64,000 nucleotides of DNA from NCBI GenBank assembly GCA_021442155.1, contig CM038221.1, positions 147,613,601 to 147,677,600 on the forward strand, written 5' to 3'. Shown here piece after piece: positions 11,278 through 24,068 of this stretch (position 1 is the stretch's first letter; each line of letters begins with the position of its first letter). The translations under genes and the position numbers were made by a program. Source of the stretch: Cymbidium sinense. Its lineage: Eukaryota; Streptophyta; Magnoliopsida; Asparagales; Orchidaceae. The notes beneath the pieces are model-generated. The model was not told the origin of the DNA and made no database searches. It saw nothing but the letters and a program-made list of their open reading frames with translations.

Positions 11278-11925
11278 TCAACTTAGCAAATGGTTGATAA
11301 CATCCTGATAGGTTTGATATAAATCGTCAGATGAATGCGAGCTGTCCTTGTAAATAATGGAGCTGATGCAAACTTTTCGGTGGAGACATCTCCACAATTG
11401 CCTTGATTTTAGATCAATTTCACCCTCCGCGATGCATACATACCTAAGGAATTTTTTGGAGGATACCCCGAATGCATATTTTAAAGGATTCATCTTAAGA
11501 TCGTATTGTATGATTCTCTCCAATACAATTCTCAAGTCTTCAAAGTGATTTTCATGATTTAAGCTCTTCACCATCAAATCGTCAGCATAACATACCACCT
11601 TCTGGTGAATCAACTCATCAAATATATGCGCCATGGCTCTTTGGTATGTAGCTCCAGTATTCTTCAATCCCAAGGATGTAACTGTGTAATAGTATATACC
11701 AATTGGCGTCCTAAATGATGTGTGTTTCTCATCTTTAGGAGCCATCTTGATTTGATTGTAACCCGATGATCTGTCCATGAATAAGAATATGTCGTAGTTG
11801 GAAGTATTGTCCACTAGTAGTTGTAATATTGGAAGTGGAAAGTCATCTTTTGGGCACACCTTATTTAGGTGCTCGAAGTCAATGTAGACACAAATTTTGC
11901 CATTTTTTTTTTCTAATTGAGACAA
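11278..11925 (-). pseudogene. Reverse transcriptase core of gypsy element 1
   Basis: This 215-residue open stretch is the best preserved part of the element. It has YIDFEHLNKVCPKDDFPLPI, DRSSGYNQIKMAPKDEKHTS, FRTPIGIYYYTVTSLGLKNT, GATYQRAM and the active-site box CYADDLMVKS (Ty3/gypsy elements normally show Y-[IV]-D-D). The catalytic Asp residues (one in the FMDRSSGYNQ block, two in YADD) are present. The start is only the first Met of the open frame: RT homology continues upstream in other frames to about 12100. Confidence 0.88.
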
Positions 11926-12099
11926 TGCTGGCTATCCAATCTGCTTACTTCTCCTCTCAGGTGATGCCCGCTTCTATCAGCTTCTTAGTTTCTATAATTA
12001 CCTATTTTTTAATCTACAATCTCATTCATCAAGGAGCTTGCTTAACAAGCGTCGCATCTGATTGGATAGATAGTTTATGAACTACTACATCAAGGGATA

Positions 12100-12820
12100 A
12101 CCCTGATATTTCAGAATATGTCTAGGTAAAGCAATCCCTGAATTCACAAAGTAGTATTTTTAGCTCTTCAACTTTCTTATCATGTAAAAGGGCACTGAAG
12201 AAAGTTGGACGGGGATCATCCTCAGCTCCTAAGTTGATTTCTTTGAGTTCATCCATAGTAGTTGTTTATCCACCATCTTCGAGTTCTTTAGGTGCAGGTT
12301 TGACTTCTACTTCTTCATCATTTATAAGAAGAATTTCATGAAGATCATCTTCTTCGTCACTATTAATTTTGATCTCAGCTTCTATTATATTATAAAAAAC
12401 TTTATTTTGACGAGATTTGTGGGTGAACCCAAGACCTTTAGTGATAAACTTATCACTTCTTTGTGATGCTTGAAGATTTCTTTGACTCCACATCCTCTTA
12501 AAGATTTGAGTTCTATTTTTAATAGTTATAATATAAATTCTCAGCTTATGCATCATTCTTCACAATTTTTGTGGATTGTATATTGGTATTTTTGTTAACA
12601 CTATCACATTAGAATTTTAATGTTGAGTAGGCTGATCAAAATTTTGAGGCTGAGACTCTTCAGATTTGTAAAATAGAGTTCTTATTTTGCCACTCTCACT
12701 CAATGATGACACATAGAATGCTATCAATTCTTCAGTATTATGAACCTCTAGTGGAGTGATTTCTTTGAAGTACTGCTGAGGGATGGATATAATTTTGACT
12801 AAGTCATTTGACTCTGCCAA
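12100..12820 (-). pseudogene. Protease-to-RT linker of gypsy element 1
   Basis: Frames 12820-12617 and 12556-12266 are acidic linker sequence. The second contains HEILLINDEEVEVKPAPKEL followed by EDGG. A similar P-x-x-L-E-D-G-G block precedes RT in many plant gypsy polyproteins. No catalytic motif is present. Confidence 0.55.
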
Positions 12821-13415
12821 GTGAGCTATCCTTCTTGATGCGACCTTCCTAATCCTATTTCCATAAGTAGATTCAAAGTCATAGTCTGAATCAAAATACT
12901 TATTTCATAATTTACCTTTCTTGAAAGCTTATAAGTTCCCTTAGGTTTGACATGAATATTTTTTTCTTCTTATGTGTCACTTCCCAAATGAGGAACTAAT
13001 TTTTTTGATTTATGTGTAAAGTCAAGTGCTTTAGAGAAAGTCGGCATGGCCTTCTTTCTTCCTCTTTACTTTTGCTTTTTCACTTTGTGAAGTTGTTTTT
13101 TAGTTCTTGAAGTGGATGTTACATCTTCAAGAGGCTCTATTGGCTTAGGCTCTTTAGGATGAAATATTTTGCATCTTCATAGATCTATGCTTCATGGACA
13201 AAGAAGGGTTGTAGGTTATCAGGAATTCTGAACTCTTCCCCCTCTTTTATGTACTTCATACATTGATGCATAGTTGATGAGACCATCTCATACTCTTGTA
13301 GCCATGGTCGACCTAAGAGAGCTCTAAATGATATATCAGCATCTATTACATGAAACTTGGCTTTTGTATATAAGTTTCAAAACTTGAGCGGGAGAATAAA
13401 AGAACTCAAAATTTT

Positions 13416-13613
13416 CTACCCTTTTTCATTGAAACCATTAACCATCAACTTATCCCTCCTAAGATGTTGGATATCAAGTGATAATTCTCTTAAGGCTTTT
13501 AGACTCATAAGATTGATAGAAGAACCTGGATCAATCAATATTCGGTTGATTGAGATGCCATCACTCTCTGTAGTAATATATAGAGGACGGTTGTGAGCTG
13601 CTGTTCCTAACAT
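13416..13613 (-). pseudogene. Retroviral-type aspartic protease of gypsy element 1
   Basis: The frame contains RILIDPGSSINLMSLKALRE, where ILIDPGSS is the active-site loop (D-x-G-S/T-S) of retrotransposon aspartic proteases. It sits between gag and RT as expected. The protease cuts the polyprotein into gag and pol products. Flanking frames are broken. Confidence 0.78.
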
Positions 13614-13639
13614 AAGATCTTCTTCAGAAAATATAATTA

Positions 13640-15300
13640 CAGGGAGATCTTGAGTTTACAATGATTCAGTCATACATTTTTTGGCAAAGTATGCTTCATA
13701 ACTCTTCGGATCTTTGAGATCATGTATTAAAGTTTCTCAGAGATCTTTTGACATTAAGAGAGTCTCGTACACACTCAATTTTGCAGGGATCTTTCTCAGA
13801 TGTGATGGAATATTATAATCTATCTTTTCGCTTGATTTAGGCTTTATTCTAGGATTTTTGGGAATGATATCTTCGTTGACTTCAATTTGTTTACCTTTTG
13901 TCTTTATTTGCATTTCCCTTCTTTGATGAAGGTGGTAAGATTTTTATACTTTTCAAAACTTGAATCACCTATGATATTTAACTCATTTTAACTTCATTTA
14001 TATGATGATATCAGAAAACATAAATAATAACCTAAACTGTTATCTTTTTATTGAGTCATTAAACAAAATTCAGATGTTAACTCCTCAGGCTTTTCTTATT
14101 TTCCTGATAAGAATTTTGATGGGTTGGTCGAGTCTATTAGACTACCCTTGTCATTTTGGAGTAATTGATGCTGAAGAACATTTGATGTCACATAAATGAT
14201 TCCGCGTGTCTCTACTGGACAAGATTCATCACTATCTTTTTCATCCAATTCAACAATACGAAGTTTAGGCATAAAGTCTGCAAGCTTAAATGGTTATCTC
14301 GTCAGCTGGTGATACTCCTCTAAATTATTAATGATCTTTTGAATTATAGTCTTCTTCTTGCTCTTCTTTTTCTTAGTCGGCTTCTTTGATTTATAAGGCC
14401 TACATTTAGTAGACTGCTCCTCATGCTATGATGAAGTAGCTTATCAAAATTCTACTGAGAAGCTCAAATACTCGGTTTAGGCATCTCTCTTAAGTCTAAT
14501 ATAGGTTCAAGTGGTGATTTTCACTTAACATTAAAGACACCTTTTAACTGCTTCAGCATTTTCATGGTCTTTTTGGAGACTACTGTTTCCCATTCTTCAG
14601 TCTGAGCTAACTTTTTTTTCTTTTTGTCTTTAATGGATGATACGGAAGAGGACGTAATCATTCTTGTAGACTCTCTTTTTGAGTTAGCTAGAATACTATC
14701 AGATAATGTAAATTCACCTCACTAATACTTCCTTTCTAGCCAATCTTTCATGACATAATAATCTTCAATAGAATGACTGACCATCTGATGATAGGGACAT
14801 TAATTTGGATTATTGACTTGATCAACTTCTTCAGGCCATTTAATTTCTGATAATTATAAATCAGCTATGACTGCTTGCCGAAATAATTTAGCCACATTAT
14901 CCCTTCTAAAGAAATAGTCTTTGTTCATCTTTTCCTTAAGAGATGGTCGCATTCGCTCATTATCTCTTGTTACTTATTTTGGACGCTCCCCACCACTTGG
15001 AAAAGTCCAAGATATATCATTGCCTCTCAATACTAATTTTTGCTGTGGATTAGAATAGACAGACTTCTTTCCCTTATCATCATTACACATTGGCTATTTT
15101 TCTTTATCCACATTATATATCATCCTCTTTTCACCATTTGAGCTATAGGAAGCGGCATGAGTTTCATTTCTTTTTGAGTCTGAAGATTTGTTTCTCTTTG
15201 CTTTATCTGTATAGATTTCAGACTTTTGGGGATTTAGCTTTTTAAATTTGTCCACCCTATCGAGCATGTCCTGAAATATTGTAATTAATGCCATACATAA
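13640..15300 (-). pseudogene. gag C-terminal region and gag-protease linker of gypsy element 1
   Basis: The frame 15294-15094 (TIFQDMLDRVDKFKKLNPQK) and broken frames downstream look like the charged C-terminal part of gag. Lys/Asp/Ser-rich short frames follow down to the protease. I did not find an intact C-x2-C-x4-H-x4-C zinc knuckle. Confidence 0.5.
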
Positions 15301-15392
15301 AAAAGTACCATTTTATCATCCATATTACACATTAGCAATTGGATCGCATGTTATTCTTCTAATTATTATTCACATTTCATACTTAGGTTATA

Positions 15393-16079
15393 TCAATAAC
15401 TTATGAATTTTGTCATTGACTCATCTTTTCTTCTTTTTAGCAAGGCAAGGTCAGCGATTGTTATTTTCTTGATTGCACTGGTGAACATCTTCACGGATAT
15501 TATTTCTAACTCAGTAAAGGTTTTAACTGAATCATTCAATAATTTTACATACCACTCGAAAGCAGTTGAGGTTAGGCTACTAACGAACTGATGGAAAAGT
15601 AGTGCATCATTCTCTCCTATGTTATCATAAGTAGCCCTAAATTGGGCTAGATGTTGCTTTGGGTTACCAAGACCACTAAAAGTATTGAATTTTGGCACTG
15701 AGTAACTTTTTGGGTACGACACTTGATCATATTCAGCTGGATAAGGGTGACCCTTACTCACCAACTTTTCAGCTTGCTCTGAAGCTATAATAATATTTAT
15801 CTTTTCATTGATTATTATTTCTATCTGAGAAGTTATTACCATTTTTGGTGTGTTAGCCATATTTTGAATTATTGGCTGAAGAGGTAGTTAGTTAACTTCA
15901 TTCCTTGCTTCTGGTGTAGCATGTACTGTAGGAGCTTGAGGTACCAGAGTGATTGGTGGTATATGAGTTATATTATTAGCTACCAGTTGATTAGCAGACA
16001 AAATAGGTGTTATATATAATGTGATATTCTTTTGCAACATATCCATCATGATATTCATTTGTACCATCATATCATTCAT
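15393..16079 (-). pseudogene. gag (capsid-like) of gypsy element 1
   Basis: The 155-residue frame 15860-15393 carries the plant retrotransposon gag signature: PKFNTFSGLGNPKQHLAQFR, then SSLTSTAFEWYVKLLNDSVK, then TFTELEIISVKMF. Gag forms the particle in which reverse transcription takes place. The frame 16079-15888 upstream is its Met/Gln/Pro-rich N-terminal part, separated by one stop. The start is not certain because the true start codon is probably further upstream. Confidence 0.82.
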
Positions 16080-16099
16080 CTTGGTACCAAGTTGTGTAA

Positions 16100-17850
16100 T
16101 TTACTTATCTTTGACTTCTATTTAATGTTGCATTTCTCTTTGCTCTAGTTAGTGCCATAGCGTCAATAAGTACATGCTCTTCTTCTTCCTCTATTTTTTA
16201 TTGTTGTTCTACTCCTTGCTCATTTTTAGGGGAAGAACTTGACTGCCCTTCTCCTTGTGCATTTGTTGGGACAGTTGTTGCTTGGGCTGAACGAAGATGC
16301 TGATTATAAAAGCGTGTACCAGGTTGATCATTTTATGGTTCAACCATATAAACAACTTCAACACCCATGATCTCTTTCTCATTTTGATCTTCTTCTTCTT
16401 CCTCTTCAGTAGAGATTGAAGATCCATCTTCTATTTGCTTCTTTGAAGACTCTTCTTCATAAACATTGAATTCAAGTTCAAGTTCCCTAGATCCATGTTG
16501 CTGCTGATGGTGAGAAGAAAGTTCATCTATATCTCTAACCATATAGACGATTTCCACTTCCATAGTGTTCTCTTCATTATCTTCTTCTTGAACATGAATT
16601 TTTGATCGGCATTTCTAGTGGATCTCTAGTTTAGTGTACAGAACAAACACTTCTTCCACTAAAGGGCTACGATCAAAGTCAAACTTCTCTTGTGGAGGTA
16701 AATCTGATTGACGATGGGATCCCCTAGAGCATTCTCCAAGGTGTCAACCATCATATCTTTCAACAGTGATATCCCTTCTTTTAGGTAACCACTTTTGATG
16801 AGTTATTTTTGAGGCAGATTTCTAAGTATATGTATCAGATGTCACACCTCTTCCATTCTTCAAGATTTCATCACAGGGCCTTGGCCTCTATATCTGCTTA
16901 TCCTTTCATCGTGACCTTTCGACAATGGATTCTTGGACATGCGGTTCATGTGTCAAGCTTCGATGCTCACCGCGCGAAGCATACTTAGCTCGATGGCTAG
17001 TTACTAGAAGAGATGGCAGCTTCATTGGCATGGCTTCAATATTTTCAATTATCACAGGCCTTAAAATTTTCTTTTCATCAAGCCTCTATCCTTAGCTACT
17101 TTAAGAACGTTGTGTATTTTGACAGATAGTATTTTTGGTTGTCTCCTCTGCGGTGGTAGAACTTGACGTTGTTGGGTCCAGAAAGACTGTTTTACTTCAC
17201 TAGTAGAGCTATTTCTTTTTACCCACTTTATATTATCAAAATTATTATGGGTAGGAATATTTGCTTTCGGTGACAGTATTGCTTATTCACTAGGTCGTTC
17301 AAAGGGGATCTACTGAGCTCTCAGCTCAGGATTTCTTCTTCTTCTCTGCCTTCTGGTTAATTTACTTTTCGATGAAGAAGCTTCATGATCATGCTTTCCA
17401 GGTTCAAAAGATTCAATTGGCAAAGCAATTGTACCATGAGGAATTAAAGACACAGTTTGCTCACTAACGATTCCTTTCATCACGGGGGCTTCAGATTGAC
17501 CTAGTCTTTTAAAAACTAAAGTTCTTTATTGGGAGAACTCCTTAATGATGATTGGTTGCTGAATTGGTTGGTGAGCATGACTAGACGAAGTAACTGAGGC
17601 CTTCCAAAGATGGCCTCTGTGTACCATGGGTGGGTACTTCAGGAGTTACAGCTATAATAGTTGGAAAATTCAAGCTACCAAATTGAATGGTTGCTATAAC
17701 ATCTCCTCTGTTGATGACGACGTTAGCTAAGCAAATGTTGGCACTATGCCCTAGCTGAACAGTGAAAGGAGTGCTCTATAGATCCATTCTGTAAAAATGA
17801 AAGATGGGGATTAATAATTAATAATTATTATTTCACCCCATACTTTCAAA
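16100..17850 (-). pseudogene. Upstream coding region (ORF1-like) of gypsy element 1
   Basis: Several short frames on the minus strand show biased, coding-like composition. Frames 16563-16333 and 16427-16209 are Glu/Ser/Gln-rich. Near 17400-17330 is SSSKSKLTRRQRRRRNPELR. Element 2 has the matching SSSRSKLTQRQWRKRNVELH at 55500-55560. Conservation between the two copies, despite decay, suggests this was translated. Ogre-like elements have an extra ORF upstream of gag; this may be the equivalent, but the boundary with gag is unclear. Confidence 0.5.
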
Positions 17851-17859
17851 ATGCAGAGG

Positions 17860-18850
17860 TACTACAGAACAAAATAATAGTGTAATAAAAATATACTCTA
17901 CAGAATAATTCATTCGACATAGAGTCTTATACATTAGTAATTTAAATTTTTTACACATTTAAATCACCCTTTTTATTTTAAATTTTCAAATATTTTGTTT
18001 CTACTATAGCACATATATGACTAGCCAAAGATGGAAAGAGAATCATATCCCTAATGGAGTTGCTAGAAATCTATGGGCTCTAAAAATTTGCCACCGACCT
18101 CTCGACAATTGATGAGAGTATGCTTTAAAGTGTCAGTGAAATTTTCAGAAGGTAGATGGAATAGTAGATAAGGTACTACCAAAAGATTTCACTCTCATTT
18201 TGTGAGGACTTTATATATGGTTCCAGGTTTCCTATAGGCGCAAGCACCTTTAGTTAATCACATCTCTCAAAGTTGATAGAGAACTTTCGATTAAGGCTAG
18301 CCATTAGATCACTGAATGCACAGCGTATAGTAATAGAATGTGGAGTTTAAAATTTAAGATTATGAAATTCATCCTTTTAACTTAAAGTGGATGGTTGGAA
18401 GAATGATGATGCGCCCGATCTAGATCCCATGGTTCCGTCATCTCGGGCTGTCGTGGTCTATAGTCTACTTAGTCAGAGGAGGTAGTCGACCCAACCTGAC
18501 CGAAGGATCCTTATCAGCAACACAAGAGTTACATCATCCAAGAAATTCTCGTAGACCTGGAGTTGTATTTGTCTAAGGAGACAAGTTTAAGTCTACCTTA
18601 GTTGACAGATAAATTTTTTCCCTATCAGGTGTACCCTATGATTCACAACTCAAAGGGAAGATTTATTGGAGAGCATACGGGCTACAATCATGATTGTAAT
18701 ATAATGGAGCCTTATTGGCCGCCACCGACAGAGGACTCGATGAATCAGATCATCCGTGGAGCCTTCCAGCCACATAATCGAGGAGACCACGCCCATCGCA
18801 GATGGTTGAGAGTGAGCATAGTAGAACACTTGATTTGACATTTGAGCTTC
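17860..18850 (-). other. 5' untranslated region / LTR end of gypsy element 1
   Basis: Between the upstream coding region and the clearly LTR-homologous part there is about 1 kb without a recognised domain. It must contain the LTR-internal boundary and the primer-binding site, but I could not place either by eye. A 63-codon frame at 18841-18650 has no recognised motif. Confidence 0.4.
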
Positions 18851-21786
18851 TTTTTGAGCTAGAGTTTTTCTTAATTTGTCACTTTTAATAAACTGTTGCG
18901 AAAGGTTGATTGAGTTTTAACTTTAAGCTTTTAATGATTGAATTTCATTTAAGCAATTTTTAGATTGATACTTGATTCGAGTTAATTTTATTTGAAATTA
19001 GAATCACATTTTGATGGAAGTATCCCCTCCGGTTGAAATCACCATTCAACACAACCATCATTAGGGTAGTTAATTGATTAATTTGAATATATTTAAGAAT
19101 TTTACATCCTGTCAACTCCGTTTAGCTCCTAATAGAAGATCATATCTACTATCATATGATAAAATTAGCTTATCAAATATTTTACTAAGTTGAAATTCTT
19201 ATAATAATTAGATTTTTAAGTTTTGTTAACTAACGCCCCTAAGACCAAACTGGAAGCAACCAAATATCCTACACCAAATTTAAGCATTCAAGATAGTGTC
19301 GCCCATGCGTATATATTTAAGAATGCCTTAATTAACGCTTTAGCTTTACGATGTGGAATCACGGCATTGAAAATGTTTTATGTTTATATTTGCACTCAAA
19401 ATATTATATTTTTATTTGCCTTAAAATTATTCATAGAATTTATAAATTTCAATGGTTAGCTTATGCTCATTAAAGACCTATTAGATCTTTGCAAATTCAA
19501 CACTCAAGTTTGATATTCATAAGAGTGTTATATTCTTTCGAGAAGCTTAGTTGAATTCAAGCTTCTTTTGAATATAAATTAATTATTCAGTAAGAAGTTT
19601 CAATTATGCTCGCTAATAGGCCATTTGGTTATAATAAAAACCTTTTATGAATTTTATTTGGATCTTATTAGTTTTGAAGATAAACACTTAAATATATTAC
19701 AAATCTCATTGTGTTTCAAATTCAATTTTAAATGCAGGACCTAAATGATCTTTTAAAGGCTACATTTATGAATGATCATGAGTTGCATAACTGAATTTGT
19801 TATAAGAAAGCTACCAAATTTCTTACACACTTTATTCTCAATTTGGAATTGAACGTTTAGATTTACCACCAATTATTTGTCATTTAATATTCAATTGAGA
19901 TATTTACTTTATTTGATATCAAATATGATCGTTCAAATGCTCAATTAATATTATTCATATTGATTATTTATCAATGAACTTAACACTTTGAATTTTTAAA
20001 GAGAAGCTTTATTCACATAAGTGGAGTTCAAATCCAACATGAATTTATCCTTAACTCCATATCAAATCACATATTTATTTGAAAACTAGACTTCAAATTT
20101 ATTGTAAGTCTCTCATGAGTTTGTCATTTGTCTCCCCAAGTTTCAATTAAGGCTTGTTTAATTTTGAAGAATTTGAATAAAAGAGAACTTGCTTTACCAC
20201 TTCAATTTACTCCATAGGGAATTACAATTAAAGCTTGTGAGTTTGGTATTAGCCTCCTCAAATTTTACTTACATTTTAAATAAGTGTTCTATTCTTTTAT
20301 AATTTTTCTTTAAGTGCTCTCACTCTATTTCTCTTCGATTTAACATTTATCATCATATTTATCGTATATCTTTTTGTTTAACTTAAGTTTAGATGATTTT
20401 CATTTGAATTTATTTAAGTCTTGAAATTCAATCTAAATTTCTACAAAGATTTTGTTGCTCCAAGATCGCCCCATGGGGCTGAACGCTTTTGGCTTACTCA
20501 AGACGCCTATTGAGAGTGGTGTCTTATGACACTACAATCGTCTTCACACCCACTACGTCCTATTAGGCATTAGTGGGGTCTTAAAACCTACATTGGTGTT
20601 CAAACATAGGGATTAGGATAAAATAAAGTTTGAAAAATTTTGGCAGCATTTCGGCTAGGGGGAACGACATCTAGATGTTGGCTTATTTGGTACGCCCTAA
20701 TGAGCATAGAGAGTGGTGTCTTGCGACACCGCAACTAATTTTTCATCTTGTCATGTCCTAATGAGCGTGATGAGGCATTCAAACTTGCAAAGAGACAAGC
20801 ATATACATATACACATTCACATATTCATCACACATGTTTAAACTCATTTTTATGTGCGCTTGCAATGATCGGCAAGAAGACGGAGAGGGAGATGCTGGAA
20901 ACCAAGAGAAGAACCCACCTGATAATGGTGTTCCTCTCCTGTGTGGAAAAAAGAAAGGTCGAGACAAAGGGAGATGTGAATCAAGAGAAGAACCCTGATG
21001 ATTGTTCCTCTCTCTTGCACAAGAAAAAGGAAAGGTCAGGTAATTCAACAATTGTGTGCTTGATTAGAGGAGGAAGAGAGGAGGTATACCGAGAGGAACC
21101 TACCTGATGATGGTGTTAACTCTCGGCTGCCCCTCACTTGTCAGAAGAACAAAGCTTGGCTAAGGGTGGATTCGACAAAGGGGATTGTAGAATTCAGCAA
21201 AGGAAATTTTCAGATTTTGGCAAAAGAAATTTTGGTTTGGGAGGAGTTTTGGTGGGAGAAGAGGAAGAAGAGGGATTTTTGGTTTTGGGGAAAATGAAAG
21301 AAATTTTGGTTTGGGGGGAAATGAGAAAAAAAATGGAATATGGAGAAGGGTTTTCGGTTTTGTGGGGGTGAGGGTATATGGAGAAGGAGAGGGAAGAGGA
21401 GGGAAGAAGAAGAAGAGAAAAATGGCTCCTCTTACCCTTGCTTGTGTGAGGCTTTGCAGCTTGGACCCGAGAAATGGAAGAGGAAAAAAAATGAGCCAAG
21501 AAGGAGGGCACCATTCGGTTTGAAAGGAAGAAGTCATGAAAGAGGGGGGAACGGTTGGAGGAAAAGAGGAGGGAAAGAAGAGGGAAGTGCGAGATGGAGA
21601 TCGAAAGTGATCGATTGAGCGTATATTCAAAGGGGAGCCAAGCATTAAGAGCTCGGTGATTAAGGAAGAAGAGAAATGGGTCGAAGAAGGCTGAACCGAC
21701 AGAGGATTGATTTAGGGGAAAGTTTGGGCTTTTTATTAATTTTTAAATGTCTAATCTTAATGTGAATTTTACAACAAAATCATATG

Positions 21787-21876
<90 letters not shown>

Positions 21877-22687
21877 GTTATTATAATGTTAACATAACGG
21901 AGTGTGTCAAGGCCGTTTGATCTGAAGTCAAATTAAATTTCAAAATGCGCATTATCATTTCCGACCACTTGATTTTCATGTAGACTTGTCCGAATTGAGT
22001 GCAAATAGTCTTACTTGATAAACTTCGATGTTTTGAAGCTAATGACGCAATCAATTTCATGAACGGAGATCGTTTGGTTTACATCTGTGCCTCCTGCTCT
22101 CAAAATATATGTAGGAGCATTAACGACTTGATTACTTGATCAGTTGATCATCAGGTTGTACAATATTTATATTCTGATTAGTTTCGACATTCTGAACATA
22201 ATGGCAAAGTCTGTTCATAGATCGGAGGTCATTTCGACTAATTTTGGCAACGTCCAGTATATTTCAGCCTCAATTTGCCCACTATCACTTTAGATCTTTC
22301 TACATTTGCACAGACTCATCTGAATTGAGCGTGGACAGTGTCATTTGGTGATTTTCGATGTTTCGAAGCTAACGGCATAATCAATTTCATGAACGGAGAT
22401 CGTTTGGGAATCATCGCAGCTTCTCGACTCTGATATGTGTGTTAGCACATTGGTAGCTCGATCACTTGATCGATTGATCTTTAGATTATGTAATATTTAT
22501 ATTTTGACCAATTTCGATGTTCTGAATGTGATGACAAAGTCCGTTCGTTGATCGGAGGTCATTTGAACTGATTTCAACGATGTTTGACGCATCTGGGCTC
22601 CGATTTGTGCTCTAAAGTATTCGGAATCAATCGAATTCATCTTATAAGCTCGATTCAACTTGTGTAGCATATGTGAAGGTCAACACA
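18850..22687 (-). repeat. 5' LTR of gypsy element 1
   Basis: Read leftwards from 22687 this block follows the same order as the LTR of element 2 at 60152-64000. It has a TGTTGACC start, the GAAATTGATCA-containing repeats (22600-21900), an (AT)n tract (21790-21873), a purine/pyrimidine-rich part (21640-21160), the GAGTTTGACATTAG-like block (20300-20100), the AAGCATT..TTTAAATT block (19290), and GTTAAC..CTGTTTAGCTGC (19240-19110). The last shared text near 18900 corresponds to the window end. LTR length is therefore at least 3.7 kb. Confidence 0.75.
21790..21873. repeat. (AT)n microsatellite in LTR of gypsy element 1
   Basis: An uninterrupted TA dinucleotide run of about 84 bases. It sits where the element 2 LTRs have only a short GATATATATATTTACT stretch (near 60975), so it appears to be a local expansion in this copy. 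Confidence 0.95.
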
Positions 22688-23175
22688 TATGATTCTAGCC
22701 AAGCATGTAGCTCAGGTTTAAAGTATAATCTTACTAATGAGAAATGATATAGAATGTTAAAACATACGATAATAAAATGAAAAATATCTATGTCAAAATG
22801 CCTAAATTTATTAGGTCATAAGCATATGAATTTTATAACCATAAAAACCCTGATTAGGATGTTGACTCTTGCCTATGATTGATCCCTCAAATGAATTTAT
22901 TGAAAGCCAATATCTCTTAGGTTGGATAGATAAATTCATTTTGGTATATTTTAGTTTCTTTAATGCTCAAAGGCCCAATCTCTTGGAGTTTCATTAGGGT
23001 GTTTTATTTGATTTTAACCTATTAGTTCTTTTAATGATAATTTGACCTAATCATGTGCATCCGTAATTTAATCTCTGATGTTCCTGTAATTTTTTTTCTC
23101 ATGATTGAAAATTTCTATGCTTTAGAAAAAAATGAATATATTATTTTAGGATGCTTACACAAATCACAAAATTAG
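22688..23175. other. Unannotated intergenic sequence
   Basis: AT-rich DNA between the gypsy LTR end and the CACTA-like element. No coding frame or repeat recognised. Confidence 0.4.
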
Positions 23176-23539
23176 CACTACAATAAAATTGAGGAGACTA
23201 AATATTAAGTTTTAGCCACATACTGCTTAAAATTGTGATTAATATAATATCTTTGATCACACCATAATTTTATAAAATGTGGCTAAATAGTTATCTTTAT
23301 TGACAGATTGTCTAGGTAGAGAGGCGGAATCAATCATAATTTTCATGTGGGTCAAATTTACATATTATGACAAAGGATAAAAATAATTTTGTAAGAAAAA
23401 TTATAAAATTCAGAGGCGGTGCTCAACTGTGTCTCCGCCCCCTGCCTAGCTAGACTATCAAACGTAATATACTTGAAACAAATGTGATTAAATTTACTCG
23501 CATTATTTAAAGAAGCACAAATATGTGCATCAAAGTGTA

Positions 23540-24065
23540 CTGACTATTCTTAAAAAATATAGCAACCTGATGAACAAGTTCATACAAAATTTCAGTATAC
23601 AATTCTTTAACGTGAGAGCCATATTCATCTTCAGTACTGTAATTCCAACTGTTACCAGGCTCTTATTATTACCTGAAACTCCTTGAATTCACTGTGTTAC
23701 GCTGAAAGATTCATTAAAAGGTTAAAAGGCATTAAAAAATCATTTATCAACGAAAGGTAACAACCATGAAAAATACGAGAATATAATATTTCTGAAGATG
23801 GAATAAATATTTTGCTTTTGTGAGGAATTATAAAGAAAATCTGGACCAGTACAGTCGTGTTCAGCACGAGATAGAAAAGAAAAGCAAAGGGCACAATAAT
23901 GGAAGCTCCTCAAGAATAGTTCAAAGCATATCCTGTAGCATATCCAAAGCCAGTTTTACTGTGATTCACCCACCCTTATAAGTAGTGATCATATGAAGCA
24001 GAAGTTCGGCAATAATGGAATCAATCAAGTTCTTAAATTGTCGAATGAAGGGGAAGTGGCCCTGT
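23540..24065 (-). pseudogene. Unidentified exon-like fragments inside the CACTA-like element
   Basis: Read on the minus strand: about 24060-23970 encodes FPFIRQFKNLIDSIIAELLL followed by HMITTYK and a GT. About 23955-23880 encodes LALDMLQDML and, after a stop, TILEELPLLCPL. About 23660-23520, after an AG, encodes WNYSTEDEYGSHVKELYTEI then LYELVHQ. The alternation of open, amphipathic coding-like blocks with GT/AG boundaries looks like a spliced host gene piece. I cannot name the gene. CACTA elements often capture such pieces. Confidence 0.35.
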
Positions 24066-24068
24066 GGG

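Larger units (their letters stand above)
8800..22687 (-). mobile_element. Ty3/gypsy LTR retrotransposon 1 (Tat/Ogre-like organisation), minus strand, no 3' LTR
   Basis: On the minus strand the order is LTR (right), upstream coding region, gag, protease, RT, RNase H, second RNase H, integrase. This gag-PR-RT-RH-aRH-INT order with multi-kilobase LTRs is that of the Tat/Ogre/Retand group of plant gypsy elements. The 3' end at 8800-8880 matches the post-integrase sequence of element 2 at 58360-58430 (TATATCTATTTAG and a CCCC..GGGG hairpin). It then stops in MULE DNA, so about 1.7 kb of 3' untranslated region and the 3' LTR are missing. All open frames are interrupted. The 5' terminus at 22687 reads TGTTGACCTTCACATATG on the minus strand. 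Confidence 0.82.

Noticed and set aside
18650..18838. Opposed short frames near the LTR end of gypsy element 1
   Set aside because: No domain or composition bias, overlapping frames on both strands; probably chance.
21160..21645. 161-codon Pro/Phe/Ser-rich minus-strand frame in the LTR of gypsy element 1
   Set aside because: A polypyrimidine-strand artefact within the LTR; other LTR copies have a similar composition but no such frame.
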